Part shown: piece after piece, positions 43,041-52,882 of the stretch
Layout: every line of letters begins with the position of its first letter
Position numbering within the stretch: position 1 is the stretch's first letter
NCBI RefSeq assembly: GCF_041435435.1
Contig: NZ_CP108494.1
Coordinates: forward strand, 1,612,001-1,676,000
DNA: 64,000 bases
From: Streptomyces sp. NBC_01241
GTDB taxonomy: Bacteria; Actinomycetota; Actinomycetes; Streptomycetales; Streptomycetaceae
Reading direction: 5' to 3'
The notes under the pieces: model-generated
Database searches by the model: none
What the model saw: only the letters and a program-made list of their open reading frames with translations
What the model was told of the DNA's origin: nothing
Translations under genes and position numbers: made by a program

Positions 43041-43742
43041 TCACTGCATTCCCGTGACCAGCCCCCGGAGAAATGCGAGGTCGACTTCTTCGAGCGAACG
43101 TACGACCACACGGCCGGATGCCGGGGCGATCGGTGCGACGGACGGTACGGCGACCACCCAGCAGCCCGCGGCCTCCGCGGCCGCGACTCCGGTCGCGGTG
43201 TCCTCGATGACCGCACACCGCTCGGGCTCGGCCCCGAAGCCGGACGCGGCGGTGAGGTAGGGCTCCGGGTGCGGCTTCGTACGGGCGACCTCGTCGCCCG
43301 CGACGGTCAGCGAGAAGTGGTGGTGACCCACCGAGTCCAGCACCCGGTCGATGATCCGGCGGTGCGAGGCGGAGACCAGGGCGGTGGGAATCTCGTGCCT
43401 GGCCAGTTCGGCCAGCAGCCGTGCCGCACCCGGCATCAGCGGCACACCACGGCCGATGCGCGCCTCGAAGCGGTCGTTGAGCAGCACGGTGAGTTCGGCG
43501 AGGGTGATGTCCGCGCCGGTCACATCCATGAGGTAGCCGGCACTGCGGGTCATCGGCCCGCCGACCACCACATCCCGCCACGCCTCGTCGAGCTGGTGCC
43601 CGAGCTCGGCGAAGACCTCCACTTCGGCGTCCCACCAGAAGCCCTCGGTGTCGACGAGGGTGCCGTCCATGTCGAGCAGGACGGCCTGCAGGGCGGCGCC
43701 TTCCGCCGTGCGGGTCATGGACACAGGAACCGTGCTGGTCAT
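43041..43742 (-). CDS. HAD-superfamily hydrolase (phosphatase/mutase type)
   Basis: This 233-residue enzyme has the HAD motifs AVLLDMDGTLVDTEGFWW (nucleophile Asp, about residue 19), TALVSASHRR (motif II Ser), TKPHPEPYLTAA (motif III Lys) and CAVIEDTATGVAAAEAAG (motif IV). The helical cap between residues 35 and 95 is of the beta-phosphoglucomutase-like subgroup I. The substrate is not evident. GAAGG lies 8 bases before the ATG at 43742, so that start is chosen over the GTG three codons upstream. It follows metH on the same strand behind a terminator. Confidence 0.88.
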   Translation of the reverse strand: MTSTVPVSMTRTAEGAALQAVLLDMDGTLVDTEGFWWDAEVEVFAELGHQLDEAWRDVVVGGPMTRSAGYLMDVTGADITLAELTVLLNDRFEARIGRGVPLMPGAARLLAELARHEIPTALVSASHRRIIDRVLDSVGHHHFSLTVAGDEVARTKPHPEPYLTAASGFGAEPERCAVIEDTATGVAAAEAAGCWVVAVPSVAPIAPASGRVVVRSLEEVDLAFLRGLVTGMQ

Positions 43743-43769
43743 CCGGCACACCTTCCGTAAGGGACGAGA

Positions 43770-43808
43770 AGGCCGGCCGCCTTTTCCCGTGGGAAGGGCG
43801 ACCGGCCT
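43770..43808 (-). terminator. terminator after metH
   Basis: AGGCCGG...TTTCCC (from 43770) pairs with GGGAA...CCGGCCT (to 43808) in a long, slightly imperfect hairpin 54 bases after the metH stop codon. Confidence 0.7.
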
Positions 43809-43862
43809 GCACTGGACCGACCAGTCTACGACTTGTTCTGCTGCGACGCGTCGAACGCAGTC

Positions 43863-46800
43863 CTACCGCGCGTTGAAGTACTTCGCCTCCGGGTGATGGA
43901 TGACGATCGCGTCGGTGGACTGTTCCGGGTGCAGCTGGAATTCCTCCGAGAGCTGCACGCCGATCCGCTCCGGCTGGAGCAGCTCGGCGATCTTCGCCCG
44001 GTCCTCCAGGTCGGGGCAGGCGCCGTAGCCGAGGGAGAAGCGCGCGCCGCGGTACTTCAGGGCGAACATGTCCTCGACATCGGCCGGGTCCTCGCCGCCG
44101 AAGCCGAGCTCGGAGCGGACGCGGGCGTGCCAGTACTCGGCGAGGGCCTCGGCCAGCTGTACGGACAGGCCGTGCAGCTCCAGGTAGTCGCGGTAGGCGT
44201 TGGCCTCGAAGAGCTTGGCGGTCTCGCCGCCGATCTTCGAACCGACGGTGACGACCTGGAGGCCGATCACGTCCGTCTCGCCGGACTCCTCGGGGCGGAA
44301 GAAGTCCGCGAGGCAGAGGCGGCGGCCGCGGCGCTGGCGCGGGAAGGTGAAGCGGGTGCGCTCGGAACCGTCCTCGTGGAGCAGGATCAGGTCGTCGCCC
44401 TTGGAGACGCAGGGGAAGTAGCCGTAGACGACGGCGGCTTCCAGCAGGTTCTCGGTGTGGAGCTTGTCGAGCCAGCCGCGCAGGTGCGGGCGGCCCTCGG
44501 TCTCGACCAGTTCCTCGTACGTCGGTCCGTCACCGGCGCGGGCCTGCTTCAGGCCCCACTGGCCCTTGAAGAGCGCGCCCTCGTCCAGCCAGGACGCGTA
44601 CTCCTTGAGCTGGATGCCCTTGACGACCCGGGTACCCCAGAAGGGGGGCTCGGGGACCGGGTTGTCCACGGCGACGTCGGAGCGGACGCCCTCCTGCGGC
44701 TCGTCGATCTCCAGGACCGCAGTGTCGCGCTTGGGAACGCGGCGCTGCTTGAGTTCCGGAAGGACGGCGCCGGGCACGCCGCGCTTGACCGCGATCAGGG
44801 CGTCCATCAGACGCAGCCCCTCGAACGCGTCGCGGGCGTAGCGGACCTCGCCCTCGTAGATCTCGTGGAGGTCCTGCTCGACGTAGGCCCGGGTGAGGGC
44901 GGCGCCGCCGAGGATCACCGGGAAGTCGGCGGCCAGCTTGCGCTGGTTCAGCTCCTCCAGGTTCTCCTTCATGATCACGGTGGACTTCACCAGCAGGCCG
45001 GACATGCCGATGACGTCGGCGCGGTGCTCCTCGGCGGCCTCCAGGATCGCGGAGACGGGCTGCTTGATGCCGAGGTTCACGACGTTGTAGCCGTTGTTGG
45101 AGAGGATGATGTCGACGAGGTTCTTGCCGATGTCGTGGACGTCGCCGCGGACGGTGGCCAGGACGATGGTGCCCTTGCCCTCGGCGTCGGACTTCTCCAT
45201 GTGCGGCTCCAGGTAGGCCACCGCGGTCTTCATGACCTCGGCGGACTGGAGCACGAACGGCAGCTGCATCTGGCCGGAGCCGAAGAGCTCGCCGACGACC
45301 TTCATGCCCTCCAGGAGGGTGTCGTTGACGATGTCGAGGGCCGGGCGGGTCCTCAGGGCCTCGTCGAGGTCGGTCTCCAGGCCGTTCTTCTCGCCGTCGA
45401 TGATGCGGCGCTGGAGGCGTTCGTCGAGCGGCAGGGCGAGGAGTTCCTCGGCCTTGCCCGCCTTCATCGACTTCGTGCTGACGCCCTCGAAGAGCTCCAT
45501 GAGCTTCTGGAGGGGGTCGTAGCCCTCGGAGCGCCGGTCGTAGATGAGGTCGAGCGCGACCTCGACCTGCTCCTCTTCGAGGCGTGCGATCGGAAGGATC
45601 TTGGAGGCGTGCACGATCGCGGAGTCGAGACCGGCCTTGACGCACTCGTCGAGGAAGACGGAGTTGAGGACGACACGGGCGGCCGGGTTGAGGCCGAAGG
45701 AGATGTTGGACAGGCCGAGCGTCGTCTGTACGTCGGGGTGGCGCTTCTTCAGTTCGCGGATGGCCCCGATGGTGGCGACGCCGTCGCCGCGGGATTCCTC
45801 CTGGCCGGTACAGATCGTGAAGGTCAGGGTGTCGATGAGGATGTCCGACTCCTGGATGCCCCAGTTGCCGGTCAGGTCCGCGATGAGCCGCTCGGCGATG
45901 GCGACCTTGTGCTCGACCGTGCGGGCCTGGCCCTCCTCGTCGATGGTCAGGGCGATCAGCGCAGCGCCGTGCTCGGCGGCCAGCGCGGTGACCTTGGCGA
46001 AGCGGGACTCGGGTCCGTCGCCGTCCTCGTAGTTGATGGAGTTGAGGACGGCACGGCCGCCGAGCTTCTCCAGACCTGCGCGCAGGACGGGCAGTTCGGT
46101 GGAGTCGAGCACGATCGGCAGGGTGGAGGCGGTGGCGAAGCGGCCGGCCAGCTCCTCCATGTCCGCCACTCCGTCGCGGCCCACGTAGTCGACGCACAGG
46201 TCGAGCATGTGGGCGCCCTCGCGGATCTGGTCGCGGGCCATCTCCACGCAGTCGTCCCAGCGGGCCTCCAGCATGGCCTCGCGGAACTTCTTGGAGCCGT
46301 TGGCGTTCGTCCGCTCACCAATCGCGAGGTACGAGGTGTCCTGGCGGAACGGGACGGTCTGGTAGAGGGACGCGGCGCCCGGCTCGGGGTGCGGGACGCG
46401 GGGGGTGACGGCGACGCCGCGGACCCGCTCGACGACCTGGCGCAGGTGCTCCGGGGTCGTACCGCAGCAGCCGCCGACCAGCGCGAGGCCGTACTCGCGG
46501 ACAAAGGTCTCCTGGGCGTCGGCCAGTTCGGCCGGGGACAGCGGGTAGTGCGCGCCGTCCTTGCCGAGCACGGGGAGGCCGGCGTTGGGCATGCAGGAGA
46601 GCGGGATGCGCGAGTGCCGGGCGAGGTAGCGCAGGTGCTCGCTCATCTCGGCCGGGCCGGTGGCGCAGTTCAGACCGATGAGGTCGATGCCGAGCGGCTC
46701 CAGGGCGGTGAGCGCCGCGCCGATCTCGGAGCCGAGCAGCATGGTGCCGGTCGTCTCGACGGTGACGGAGCAGATCACCGGGAGGTTGGCCCCGGTGGCC

Positions 46801-47375
46801 TCCAGGGCGCGGCGGGCGCCGACGACGGAGGCCTTGGTCTGCAGCAGGTCCTGGGTGGTCTCGACCAGGAGGGCGTCGGCACCGCCGGCGATCATGCCCT
46901 CGGCGTTCTGCTGGTAGGCGTCGCGGAGCTTGGTGTACGGGGCGTGGCCCAGCGTCGGCAGCTTCGTGCCCGGGCCCATGGAGCCGAGCACCCAGCGCTG
47001 CTGCCCGGTGGAGGCGGTGAATTCGTCGGCGACCTCGCGGGCGATGCGCGCGCCGGACTCGGAGAGCTCGAAGACCCGCTCGGCGATGTCGTACTCGCCC
47101 AGGGCGGCCAGGTTGGCGCCGAAGGTGTTCGTCTCGACACAGTCCACGCCGACGGCGAAGTACTCCTCGTGCACGGAGCGCACGATGTCGGGGCGCGTGA
47201 CGTTCAGGATCTCGTTGCAGCCTTCGAGGTTCTGGAAGTCCTCGAGGGTCGGGTCCTGTGCCTGGAGCATGGTGCCCATGGCACCGTCGGCCACCACCAC
47301 CCGGGTGGCGAGTGCCTCACGGAGGGCTTCGGCTCGGTTCCGGCTGTCGGCGGAAGGGGTCGGCGACGAGGCCAT
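43863..47375 (-). CDS. metH: cobalamin-dependent methionine synthase MetH
   Basis: This 1170-residue multidomain enzyme moves the methyl group of methyl-tetrahydrofolate to homocysteine through cobalamin. A homocysteine domain with zinc cysteines comes first (GLNCATGPAEM, GGCCGTTPEHL; about residues 10-310). Next are a pterin-binding domain (IGERTNANGSKKF, about 345-610), a B12 domain (about 640-880) with GDVHDIGKNLV, where His747 is the expected cobalt ligand, and a reactivation domain that binds SAM (about 890-1170). AGGGAG lies 7 bases before the ATG at 47375; the frame upstream is unsupported. It is divergent from gylR. I see no B12 riboswitch before it. Confidence 0.96.
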   Translation of the reverse strand: MASSPTPSADSRNRAEALREALATRVVVADGAMGTMLQAQDPTLEDFQNLEGCNEILNVTRPDIVRSVHEEYFAVGVDCVETNTFGANLAALGEYDIAERVFELSESGARIAREVADEFTASTGQQRWVLGSMGPGTKLPTLGHAPYTKLRDAYQQNAEGMIAGGADALLVETTQDLLQTKASVVGARRALEATGANLPVICSVTVETTGTMLLGSEIGAALTALEPLGIDLIGLNCATGPAEMSEHLRYLARHSRIPLSCMPNAGLPVLGKDGAHYPLSPAELADAQETFVREYGLALVGGCCGTTPEHLRQVVERVRGVAVTPRVPHPEPGAASLYQTVPFRQDTSYLAIGERTNANGSKKFREAMLEARWDDCVEMARDQIREGAHMLDLCVDYVGRDGVADMEELAGRFATASTLPIVLDSTELPVLRAGLEKLGGRAVLNSINYEDGDGPESRFAKVTALAAEHGAALIALTIDEEGQARTVEHKVAIAERLIADLTGNWGIQESDILIDTLTFTICTGQEESRGDGVATIGAIRELKKRHPDVQTTLGLSNISFGLNPAARVVLNSVFLDECVKAGLDSAIVHASKILPIARLEEEQVEVALDLIYDRRSEGYDPLQKLMELFEGVSTKSMKAGKAEELLALPLDERLQRRIIDGEKNGLETDLDEALRTRPALDIVNDTLLEGMKVVGELFGSGQMQLPFVLQSAEVMKTAVAYLEPHMEKSDAEGKGTIVLATVRGDVHDIGKNLVDIILSNNGYNVVNLGIKQPVSAILEAAEEHRADVIGMSGLLVKSTVIMKENLEELNQRKLAADFPVILGGAALTRAYVEQDLHEIYEGEVRYARDAFEGLRLMDALIAVKRGVPGAVLPELKQRRVPKRDTAVLEIDEPQEGVRSDVAVDNPVPEPPFWGTRVVKGIQLKEYASWLDEGALFKGQWGLKQARAGDGPTYEELVETEGRPHLRGWLDKLHTENLLEAAVVYGYFPCVSKGDDLILLHEDGSERTRFTFPRQRRGRRLCLADFFRPEESGETDVIGLQVVTVGSKIGGETAKLFEANAYRDYLELHGLSVQLAEALAEYWHARVRSELGFGGEDPADVEDMFALKYRGARFSLGYGACPDLEDRAKIAELLQPERIGVQLSEEFQLHPEQSTDAIVIHHPEAKYFNAR

Positions 47376-47576
47376 GGATGTACTCCCTGGGATGCGACGG
47401 CTGTCGGCTTTGCGGCTTCGGCGGAAGGCGCACCACGCCAGCGTAGCCGGGCGGCGCCCGGGGCCGTCACTCCGTCCCACGGAACGGACGGCATGCTGTG
47501 CGGGGCGGATGTCCGGATCGCAGTGGTGCCGCGGTTTTCCTGCGCGCGCACGCAAGGGTCGGCATCGACCGATAGT

Positions 47577-47593
47577 GTTCAGCATTGTCGAAC
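47577..47593 (+). promoter_or_regulatory. candidate GylR operator before gylR
   Basis: GTTC-N9-GAAC contains GCATTGTCGAAC (47582-47593), which recurs before glpF. It lies just after a -10-like TAGTGT (47573-47578), so bound protein would block transcription of gylR itself. Motif positions are seen; protein binding is inferred. Confidence 0.55.
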
Positions 47594-47615
47594 CGAGGTG
47601 GAGGAGTACGGCGCG

Positions 47616-48380
47616 ATGGCCAAGAACATCCAGTCGCTGGAGCGGGCGGCGGCGATGCTGCGCCTGCTGGCAGGCGGCGAGCGTCGGCTGGGGCTGTCCG
47701 ACATCGCCTCTTCACTGGGCCTGGCCAAGGGCACCGCACACGGCATTCTGCGCACGCTCCAGCACGAGGGCTTCGTCGAGCAGGACGCGGCGTCCGGCCG
47801 CTATCAGCTGGGCGCCGAGCTGCTGCGCCTGGGCAACAGCTATCTGGACGTCCACGAGCTGCGGGCGCGCGCGCTCGTCTGGACGGACGACCTGGCCCGC
47901 TCCAGCGGCGAGAGCGCCTATCTGGGGGTCCTTCACCAGCAGGGCGTCCTCATCGTCCACCACGTGTTCCGGCCCGACGACAGCCGGCAGGTCCTGGAGG
48001 TCGGGGCCATGCAGCCGCTGCACTCCACGGCCCTGGGCAAGGTGATCTCGGCGTACGACCCGGTGGCGCACACCGAGGCGATGGAGGCCGAGCGGAGGTC
48101 CTTCACCCCGCACACCGTCACCGCTACGGCGGAGTTCGAGGCGATGCTCGATCTGATCCGGGCCCGCGGCTGGGCGGCCGACGTGGAGGAGACCTGGGAG
48201 GGCGTGGCCGCGGTGGCCGCCCCGATCCACGACCGGCGGCGGATGCCGGTCGGCGCGGTGGCCGTGACCGGCGCGGTGGAGCGGGTCTGCGCGGACGGGG
48301 AGCTGCGCCCCGAACTGATCGCCGCGGTGCGGGACTGCGCCCGCGCGGTCTCCAGGGATCTGGGCGCCCGGCCCTTCTGA
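47616..48380 (+). CDS. gylR: IclR-family glycerol operon regulator GylR
   Basis: This 254-residue regulator has an IclR winged helix at about residues 5-65 (SLERAAAMLRLLAGGERRLGL, LAKGTAHGILRTLQHEGFVEQ) and an IclR effector-binding domain at about 75-250 (LHSTALGKVISAYDP, WEGVAAVAAPIHD). It precedes glpF-glpK-glpD on the same strand, the gene order known for the glycerol (gyl) cluster of Streptomyces, where GylR represses the operon and itself until glycerol or its phosphate is present. It starts with ATG at 47616 behind GGAGG. The long open frame upstream is antisense of metH. Confidence 0.93.
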   Translation: MAKNIQSLERAAAMLRLLAGGERRLGLSDIASSLGLAKGTAHGILRTLQHEGFVEQDAASGRYQLGAELLRLGNSYLDVHELRARALVWTDDLARSSGESAYLGVLHQQGVLIVHHVFRPDDSRQVLEVGAMQPLHSTALGKVISAYDPVAHTEAMEAERRSFTPHTVTATAEFEAMLDLIRARGWAADVEETWEGVAAVAAPIHDRRRMPVGAVAVTGAVERVCADGELRPELIAAVRDCARAVSRDLGARPF

Positions 48381-48486
48381 TCGCGGCAGCGGGTGATCAC
48401 CGCCGGCGGCCGCGCCACCCGCGGGCCGTCGGTAACGATCGAGTTCCAGGCCACACAACCCTTGACGCGTGTTTCACCTGGGGGAA

Positions 48487-48518
48487 GCATTGCCGTTCAC
48501 CGGTCGGCATTGTCGAAC
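48487..48518 (+). promoter_or_regulatory. candidate GylR operators before glpF
   Basis: GCATTGCCGTTC (48487-48498) and GCATTGTCGAAC (48507-48518) repeat at a 20-base distance, two helical turns. The second is identical to the motif before gylR. A TTGACG hexamer (48462-48467) upstream can serve as -35, which would place the first motif over the -10 and start region. Confidence 0.55.
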
Positions 48519-48644
48519 AGCTAACGGAATTCCACGTTAAGGTGTGCCAGCGCCAAGGGCCGGAAAACGCCCTCATGTGAGGGCGCGGACCACCGGAGGG
48601 ACCCGGGGTTCGGCTTTCCTGGACGAAGGACAAAGGAGTCGCGG

Positions 48645-49436
48645 GTGTCCAGCTCCGACATCTTCATCGGCGAGACCACCGGTACCGCCGTACTCATCCT
48701 GCTCGGCGGCGGTGTCTGCGCGGCCGTCACTCTCAAGCGCTCCAAAGCGCAGAACGCCGGCTGGCTCGCCATCACCTTCGGGTGGGGTTTCGCGGTCCTG
48801 ACCGGCGCGTATCTGGCCGGCGGCGTGTCCGGCGCGCATCTCAATCCGGCGGTCACGATCGGTCTCGCGATCGAGGGCGGCACCAAGTGGAGCGATGTAC
48901 CGCTGTACCTCGTCTCGCAGCTGTTCGGCGCGATGATCGGCGCGGTGCTGGTCTGGCTGACGTACTACGGGCAGTTCCGGGCGCATCTCACAGATCCGGA
49001 GATCGTGGGCGCCCAGCCGGGTGAAGAGGCCATGGTCGACCAGTCCTCCGCCCCGAAGGCAGGCCCGGTGCTGGGCATCTTCTCCACCGGCCCCGAGATC
49101 CGGCACGCGGTGCAGAACCTCGCCACCGAGATCATCGCCACCGTCGTGCTCGTCCTGGCGATCCTCACCCAGGGCCTCAACAACGACGGCAACGGCCTCG
49201 GCACGCTCGGCGCGTTGGTCACCGCGCTGGTCGTCGTCGGTATCGGTCTCTCGCTCGGCGGGCCGACGGGTTACGCGATCAACCCGGTTCGCGACCTCGG
49301 TCCGCGTATCGTGCACGCGCTGCTTCCGCTGCCGAACAAGGGCGGCTCCGACTGGGGCTACGCATGGATCCCGGTCGTCGGACCGCTCGTCGGCGGCGCG
49401 ATCGCGGGCGGGCTCTACAACGTCGCCTTCGCCTGA
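48645..49436 (+). CDS. glpF: glycerol uptake facilitator (aquaglyceroporin)
   Basis: This 263-residue membrane channel of the MIP family has six helices and two half-helices. The first pore motif is canonical ([12 protein letters not shown], about residue 66); the second reads [10 protein letters not shown] instead of NPA, with the Arg of the selectivity filter kept (about 207). It lets glycerol diffuse into the cell, where GlpK traps it by phosphorylation. It starts with GTG at 48645 after AAGGAG. The stop codon is the beginning of a 15-base tandem repeat before glpK, 71 bases away. Confidence 0.94.
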   Translation: MSSSDIFIGETTGTAVLILLGGGVCAAVTLKRSKAQNAGWLAITFGWGFAVLTGAYLAGGVSGAHLNPAVTIGLAIEGGTKWSDVPLYLVSQLFGAMIGAVLVWLTYYGQFRAHLTDPEIVGAQPGEEAMVDQSSAPKAGPVLGIFSTGPEIRHAVQNLATEIIATVVLVLAILTQGLNNDGNGLGTLGALVTALVVVGIGLSLGGPTGYAINPVRDLGPRIVHALLPLPNKGGSDWGYAWIPVVGPLVGGAIAGGLYNVAFA

Positions 49437-49473
49437 GCCGTGACGTACAGAGCTGTGACGTACAGAGCCGTAA
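49435..49473. repeat. 15-base tandem repeat between glpF and glpK
   Basis: The unit GAGCCGTGACGTACA occurs at 49435-49449 and, with one change, at 49450-49464; a partial third copy follows. It includes the glpF stop codon and ends 35 bases before glpK. Confidence 0.85.
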
Positions 49474-49507
49474 CCCTCACGACCACACAGACCTCCGGGA
49501 GCACACC

Positions 49508-51034
49508 GTGACCGACGCACACACCACCGGCCCGTTCATCGCGGCCATCGACCAGGGCACCACCTCCAGCCGCTGCATCGTCTTCGACAAGGACGGCCGG
49601 ATCGTCTCCGTCGACCAGAAGGAGCACGAACAGATCTTCCCGAAGCCGGGCTGGGTCGAGCACAACGCGAGGGAGATCTGGGAGAACGTCCAGGAGGTCG
49701 TGGCGGGCGCCGTCGTCAAGGCGGGCATCACCGCCGCCGACGTGAAGGCCATCGGCATCACCAACCAGCGCGAGACCACGCTGCTCTGGGACAAGAACAC
49801 CGGTGAGCCGGTCCACAACGCCCTCGTCTGGCAGGACACCCGCACCGACGCGCTCTGCAAGGAGCTCGGCCGCAATGTGGGCCAGGACCGCTTCCGCCGC
49901 GAGACCGGTCTGCCGCTCGCCTCGTACTTCGCGGGCCCCAAGGTCCGCTGGCTGCTCGACAACGTCGAGGGGCTGCGCGAGCGCGCCGAGCGCGGCGACA
50001 TCCTCTTCGGCACGATGGACTCCTGGGTCATCTGGAACCTGACCGGCGGTACGAACGGCGGCGTCCACGTCACCGACGTCACCAACGCCTCGCGCACCCT
50101 CCTGATGAACCTGCACTCCATGACGTGGGACACCAAGATCCTCGCGTCCATGGAGATCCCGGCGGCCGTGCTGCCCGAGATCCGCTCCTCCGCCGAGGTG
50201 TACGGCACCGCGAAGGGCGGCGTCCTGGACGGCGTCCCGGTCGCCTCCGCGCTCGGCGACCAGCAGGCGGCCCTCTTCGGCCAGACCTGTTTCTCCGAGG
50301 GCGAGGCCAAGTCCACGTACGGCACCGGCACCTTCATGCTGATGAACACCGGTGAGACGCCCGTCAACTCGTACAACGGACTGCTGACGACCGTGGGGTA
50401 CCGGATCGGCGAACAGAAGCCGGTCTACGCCCTGGAAGGCTCCATCGCCGTCACCGGCTCGCTGGTGCAGTGGATGCGCGACCAGATGGGCCTGATCAAC
50501 TCGGCGGCCGAGATCGAGACGCTGGCCCTGTCGGTCGAGGACAACGGCGGCGCGTACTTCGTGCCCGCCTTCTCCGGTCTGTTCGCCCCGTACTGGCGCT
50601 CCGACGCCCGCGGCGTCATCGCCGGCCTGACCCGGTACGTCACCAAGGCCCACATCGCCCGTGCCGTCCTGGAGGCCACCGCCTGGCAGACCCGGGAGAT
50701 CACCGACGCCATGACGAAGGACTCCGGTGTCGAACTCGCCGCCCTGAAGGTCGACGGCGGCATGACCTCCAACAACTTGCTGATGCAGACGCTCGCCGAC
50801 TTCCTGGACGCACCCGTGGTGCGGCCCATGGTCGCCGAGACGACCTGCCTCGGCGCCGCCTACGCCGCCGGTCTCGCCGTCGGCTTCTGGCCGGACACCG
50901 ACGCACTGCGCGCCAACTGGCGCCGGGCCGCCGAGTGGACACCCCGCATGGACGCGGACACCCGCGACCGCGAGTACAAGAGCTGGCTCAAGGCCGTGGA
51001 ACGGACCCTGGGCTGGCTCGAAGACGAGGAGTAA
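49508..51034 (+). CDS. glpK: glycerol kinase
   Basis: This 508-residue FGGY-family kinase makes glycerol 3-phosphate from glycerol and ATP. The N-terminal nucleotide motif [16 protein letters not shown] is near residue 10, [13 protein letters not shown] near 82, and the second-domain signature [17 protein letters not shown] near 418. The length is typical. The open frame begins in the glpF region; GTG at 49508, with GGGAG 6 bases before it, is the real start. It lies between glpF and glpD, 5 bases from the latter, in one operon. Confidence 0.96.
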   Translation: MTDAHTTGPFIAAIDQGTTSSRCIVFDKDGRIVSVDQKEHEQIFPKPGWVEHNAREIWENVQEVVAGAVVKAGITAADVKAIGITNQRETTLLWDKNTGEPVHNALVWQDTRTDALCKELGRNVGQDRFRRETGLPLASYFAGPKVRWLLDNVEGLRERAERGDILFGTMDSWVIWNLTGGTNGGVHVTDVTNASRTLLMNLHSMTWDTKILASMEIPAAVLPEIRSSAEVYGTAKGGVLDGVPVASALGDQQAALFGQTCFSEGEAKSTYGTGTFMLMNTGETPVNSYNGLLTTVGYRIGEQKPVYALEGSIAVTGSLVQWMRDQMGLINSAAEIETLALSVEDNGGAYFVPAFSGLFAPYWRSDARGVIAGLTRYVTKAHIARAVLEATAWQTREITDAMTKDSGVELAALKVDGGMTSNNLLMQTLADFLDAPVVRPMVAETTCLGAAYAAGLAVGFWPDTDALRANWRRAAEWTPRMDADTRDREYKSWLKAVERTLGWLEDEE

Positions 51035-51039
51035 TCACC

Positions 51040-52650
51040 ATGACCACCCTGCAGAGCGTCCCGGCACTCGGGACACACCCGGCCTCCGGCTCCCTCCCGA
51101 GCCGCGCCGAGACCCGGGAGCAGCTGTCCAAGGCTGCGTACGACCTCCTGGTGATCGGTGGCGGCATCCTGGGCATCTCCACCGCCTGGCACGCCGCGCA
51201 GTCCGGGCTGCGGGTGGCCCTGGTGGACGCCGGCGACTTCGCCGGCGCCACCTCCTCCGCCTCCTCCAAGCTGCTCCACGGCGGTCTGCGCTACCTGCAG
51301 ACCGGTGCGGTGAAGCTCGTCGCGGAGAATCACTTCGAGCGCCGTGCGGTGTCCCGTCAGGTCGCACCGCACCTGACCAATCCGCTCACCTTCTACCTGC
51401 CGGTCTACAAGGGCGGCCCGCACGGCGCGGCCAAGCTCGGCGCCGGTGTGTTCGCGTACTCGGCGCTCTCCGCGTTCGGTGACGGGGTCGGGCACGTCAT
51501 CAGCCCGGCGAAGGCGCAGCGCGATGTGCCGGAGCTGCGTACGGACGGTCTGAAGGCCGTCGCGGTCTACGGCGACGACCAGATGAACGATGCCCGGATG
51601 GCGCTGATGACGGTCCGCGCGGCCGTCGACGCGGGTGCGGTCGTCCTCAACCACGCGGCGGTGACCGGACTGCGGTTCACCCGGGGCCGGGTGACGGGCG
51701 CCGACCTGGAGGACCGTACGGACGGTACGGAGTTCGGCGTCAACGCCCGTCTGGTGCTGAACGCCACCGGCCCGTGGGTCGATCACCTGCGGAAGATGGA
51801 GGACGCCGGCGCGGCTCCTTCGATACGTCTTTCCAAGGGCGCGCACCTGGTCCTGAAGCGGACGCGGCCGTGGAAGGCCGCGCTGGCGACCCCGATCGAC
51901 AAGTACCGGATCGCGTTCGCCCTGCCCTGGGAGGACATGCTGCTGCTCGGCACGACGGACGAGGAGTACGAGAGCGATCCGGCGGACGTCGCGGTCAACG
52001 AGAAGGACACCGCGCAGATCCTGGACGAGGCCGCTTTCTCCATCAAGGACCAGCAGCTGTCGCGCGATCTGATCACGTACTCCTTCGCGGGTCTGCGGGT
52101 GCTGCCCGGAGGCCCGGGCGACACGTCCAAGGCCAAGCGCGAGACGGTCGTGACGGAGGGCCGCGGCGGGATGCTGTCGGTCGCGGGCGGCAAGTGGACG
52201 ACGTTCCGCCACATCGGCCGTACGGTGATGAACAAGCTGGCCGCGCTCCCCGGCCACCCCCTGGCGGACGACATGGAGCCGATCTCGCGGCTGCCGAAGA
52301 AGCTCCCGCTGCCCGGCATCGCCAACCCGAACGCGGTGGCGCACCGGCTGCTGATCGACGGCGGTACGCCCGGCCCGCGGATGGCGGCCGACACGGCTCG
52401 CCACCTCGCCACCCACTACGGCTCGCTCGCCTTCGACATCGCACGGCTGGCGAACGAGAAACCGGCGCTGGCCGAGCGCGTCCACCCGGACGCGCCGGAG
52501 ATCTGGGCGCAGGTCGCCTACGCGCGTGATCACGAGTGGGCCGAGACGGCGGACGACGTGCTGCGCCGGCGGACGACGCTGACGATCCGGGGCCTGGCGA
52601 CGGACGAGATCCGGGCCGGCGTCGAGTCCATGCTCGGCGACCGGGGCTGA
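51040..52650 (+). CDS. glpD: FAD-dependent glycerol-3-phosphate dehydrogenase
   Basis: This 536-residue flavoenzyme oxidises glycerol 3-phosphate to dihydroxyacetone phosphate and passes electrons to the membrane quinone pool. The FAD motif is LLVIGGGILGISTAWHAAQS (about residue 36), followed by FAGATSSASSKLLHGGLRYL, typical of GlpD, and the late FAD contact SVAGGKWTTFRHIG. ATG 51040 has GAGGAG 8 bases upstream and starts 5 bases after the glpK stop. It is the last gene of the glycerol operon. The 188 bases to the next operator hold no gene. Confidence 0.95.
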   Translation: MTTLQSVPALGTHPASGSLPSRAETREQLSKAAYDLLVIGGGILGISTAWHAAQSGLRVALVDAGDFAGATSSASSKLLHGGLRYLQTGAVKLVAENHFERRAVSRQVAPHLTNPLTFYLPVYKGGPHGAAKLGAGVFAYSALSAFGDGVGHVISPAKAQRDVPELRTDGLKAVAVYGDDQMNDARMALMTVRAAVDAGAVVLNHAAVTGLRFTRGRVTGADLEDRTDGTEFGVNARLVLNATGPWVDHLRKMEDAGAAPSIRLSKGAHLVLKRTRPWKAALATPIDKYRIAFALPWEDMLLLGTTDEEYESDPADVAVNEKDTAQILDEAAFSIKDQQLSRDLITYSFAGLRVLPGGPGDTSKAKRETVVTEGRGGMLSVAGGKWTTFRHIGRTVMNKLAALPGHPLADDMEPISRLPKKLPLPGIANPNAVAHRLLIDGGTPGPRMAADTARHLATHYGSLAFDIARLANEKPALAERVHPDAPEIWAQVAYARDHEWAETADDVLRRRTTLTIRGLATDEIRAGVESMLGDRG

Positions 52651-52838
52651 GGGGGCCGTACGCGTCGGACGGGGCGGTTCCCGGGTGGGGCCGCCCCGTC
52701 CGTATGTCCGTACGTCCGCCTGCCGGGGAGGCCTCGGGCCGGTGGGCGAGCCGTACGGGCGCCGTGCGTGTGCGATCCCCCGGGGCGACCTGCGGCAGAC
52801 CTGGTTCATCGGTCTCTTCCGACCCGCATAATGAGGGG

Positions 52839-52853
52839 AGACATCGGATGTCT
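52839..52853 (+). promoter_or_regulatory. operator palindrome before the GntR gene
   Basis: AGACATC-G-GATGTCT is a perfect 15-base palindrome located 6 bases after a -10-like CATAAT (52827-52832), so it covers the probable transcription start. Its core ACATCGGATGT is found twice, in slightly changed form, before the fuconate operon at 59580-59610. Confidence 0.7.
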
Positions 52854-52882
52854 GATTCCAGTCTGGATCCAGGAGGACCGTC

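Noticed and set aside
42735-43760. plus-strand open frame opposite the HAD hydrolase
   Set aside because: It has no family features, while the minus-strand HAD motifs are clear.
47376-47615. cobalamin riboswitch before metH
   Set aside because: The 240-base gap shows no B12-box-like sequence, and the gap is shared with the gylR promoter.
43833-47615. very long open frame on the plus strand across metH (continuing into gylR)
   Set aside because: It is antisense to an unmistakable metH. Such open frames are common in high-GC DNA, and only the gylR part from 47616 is coding.
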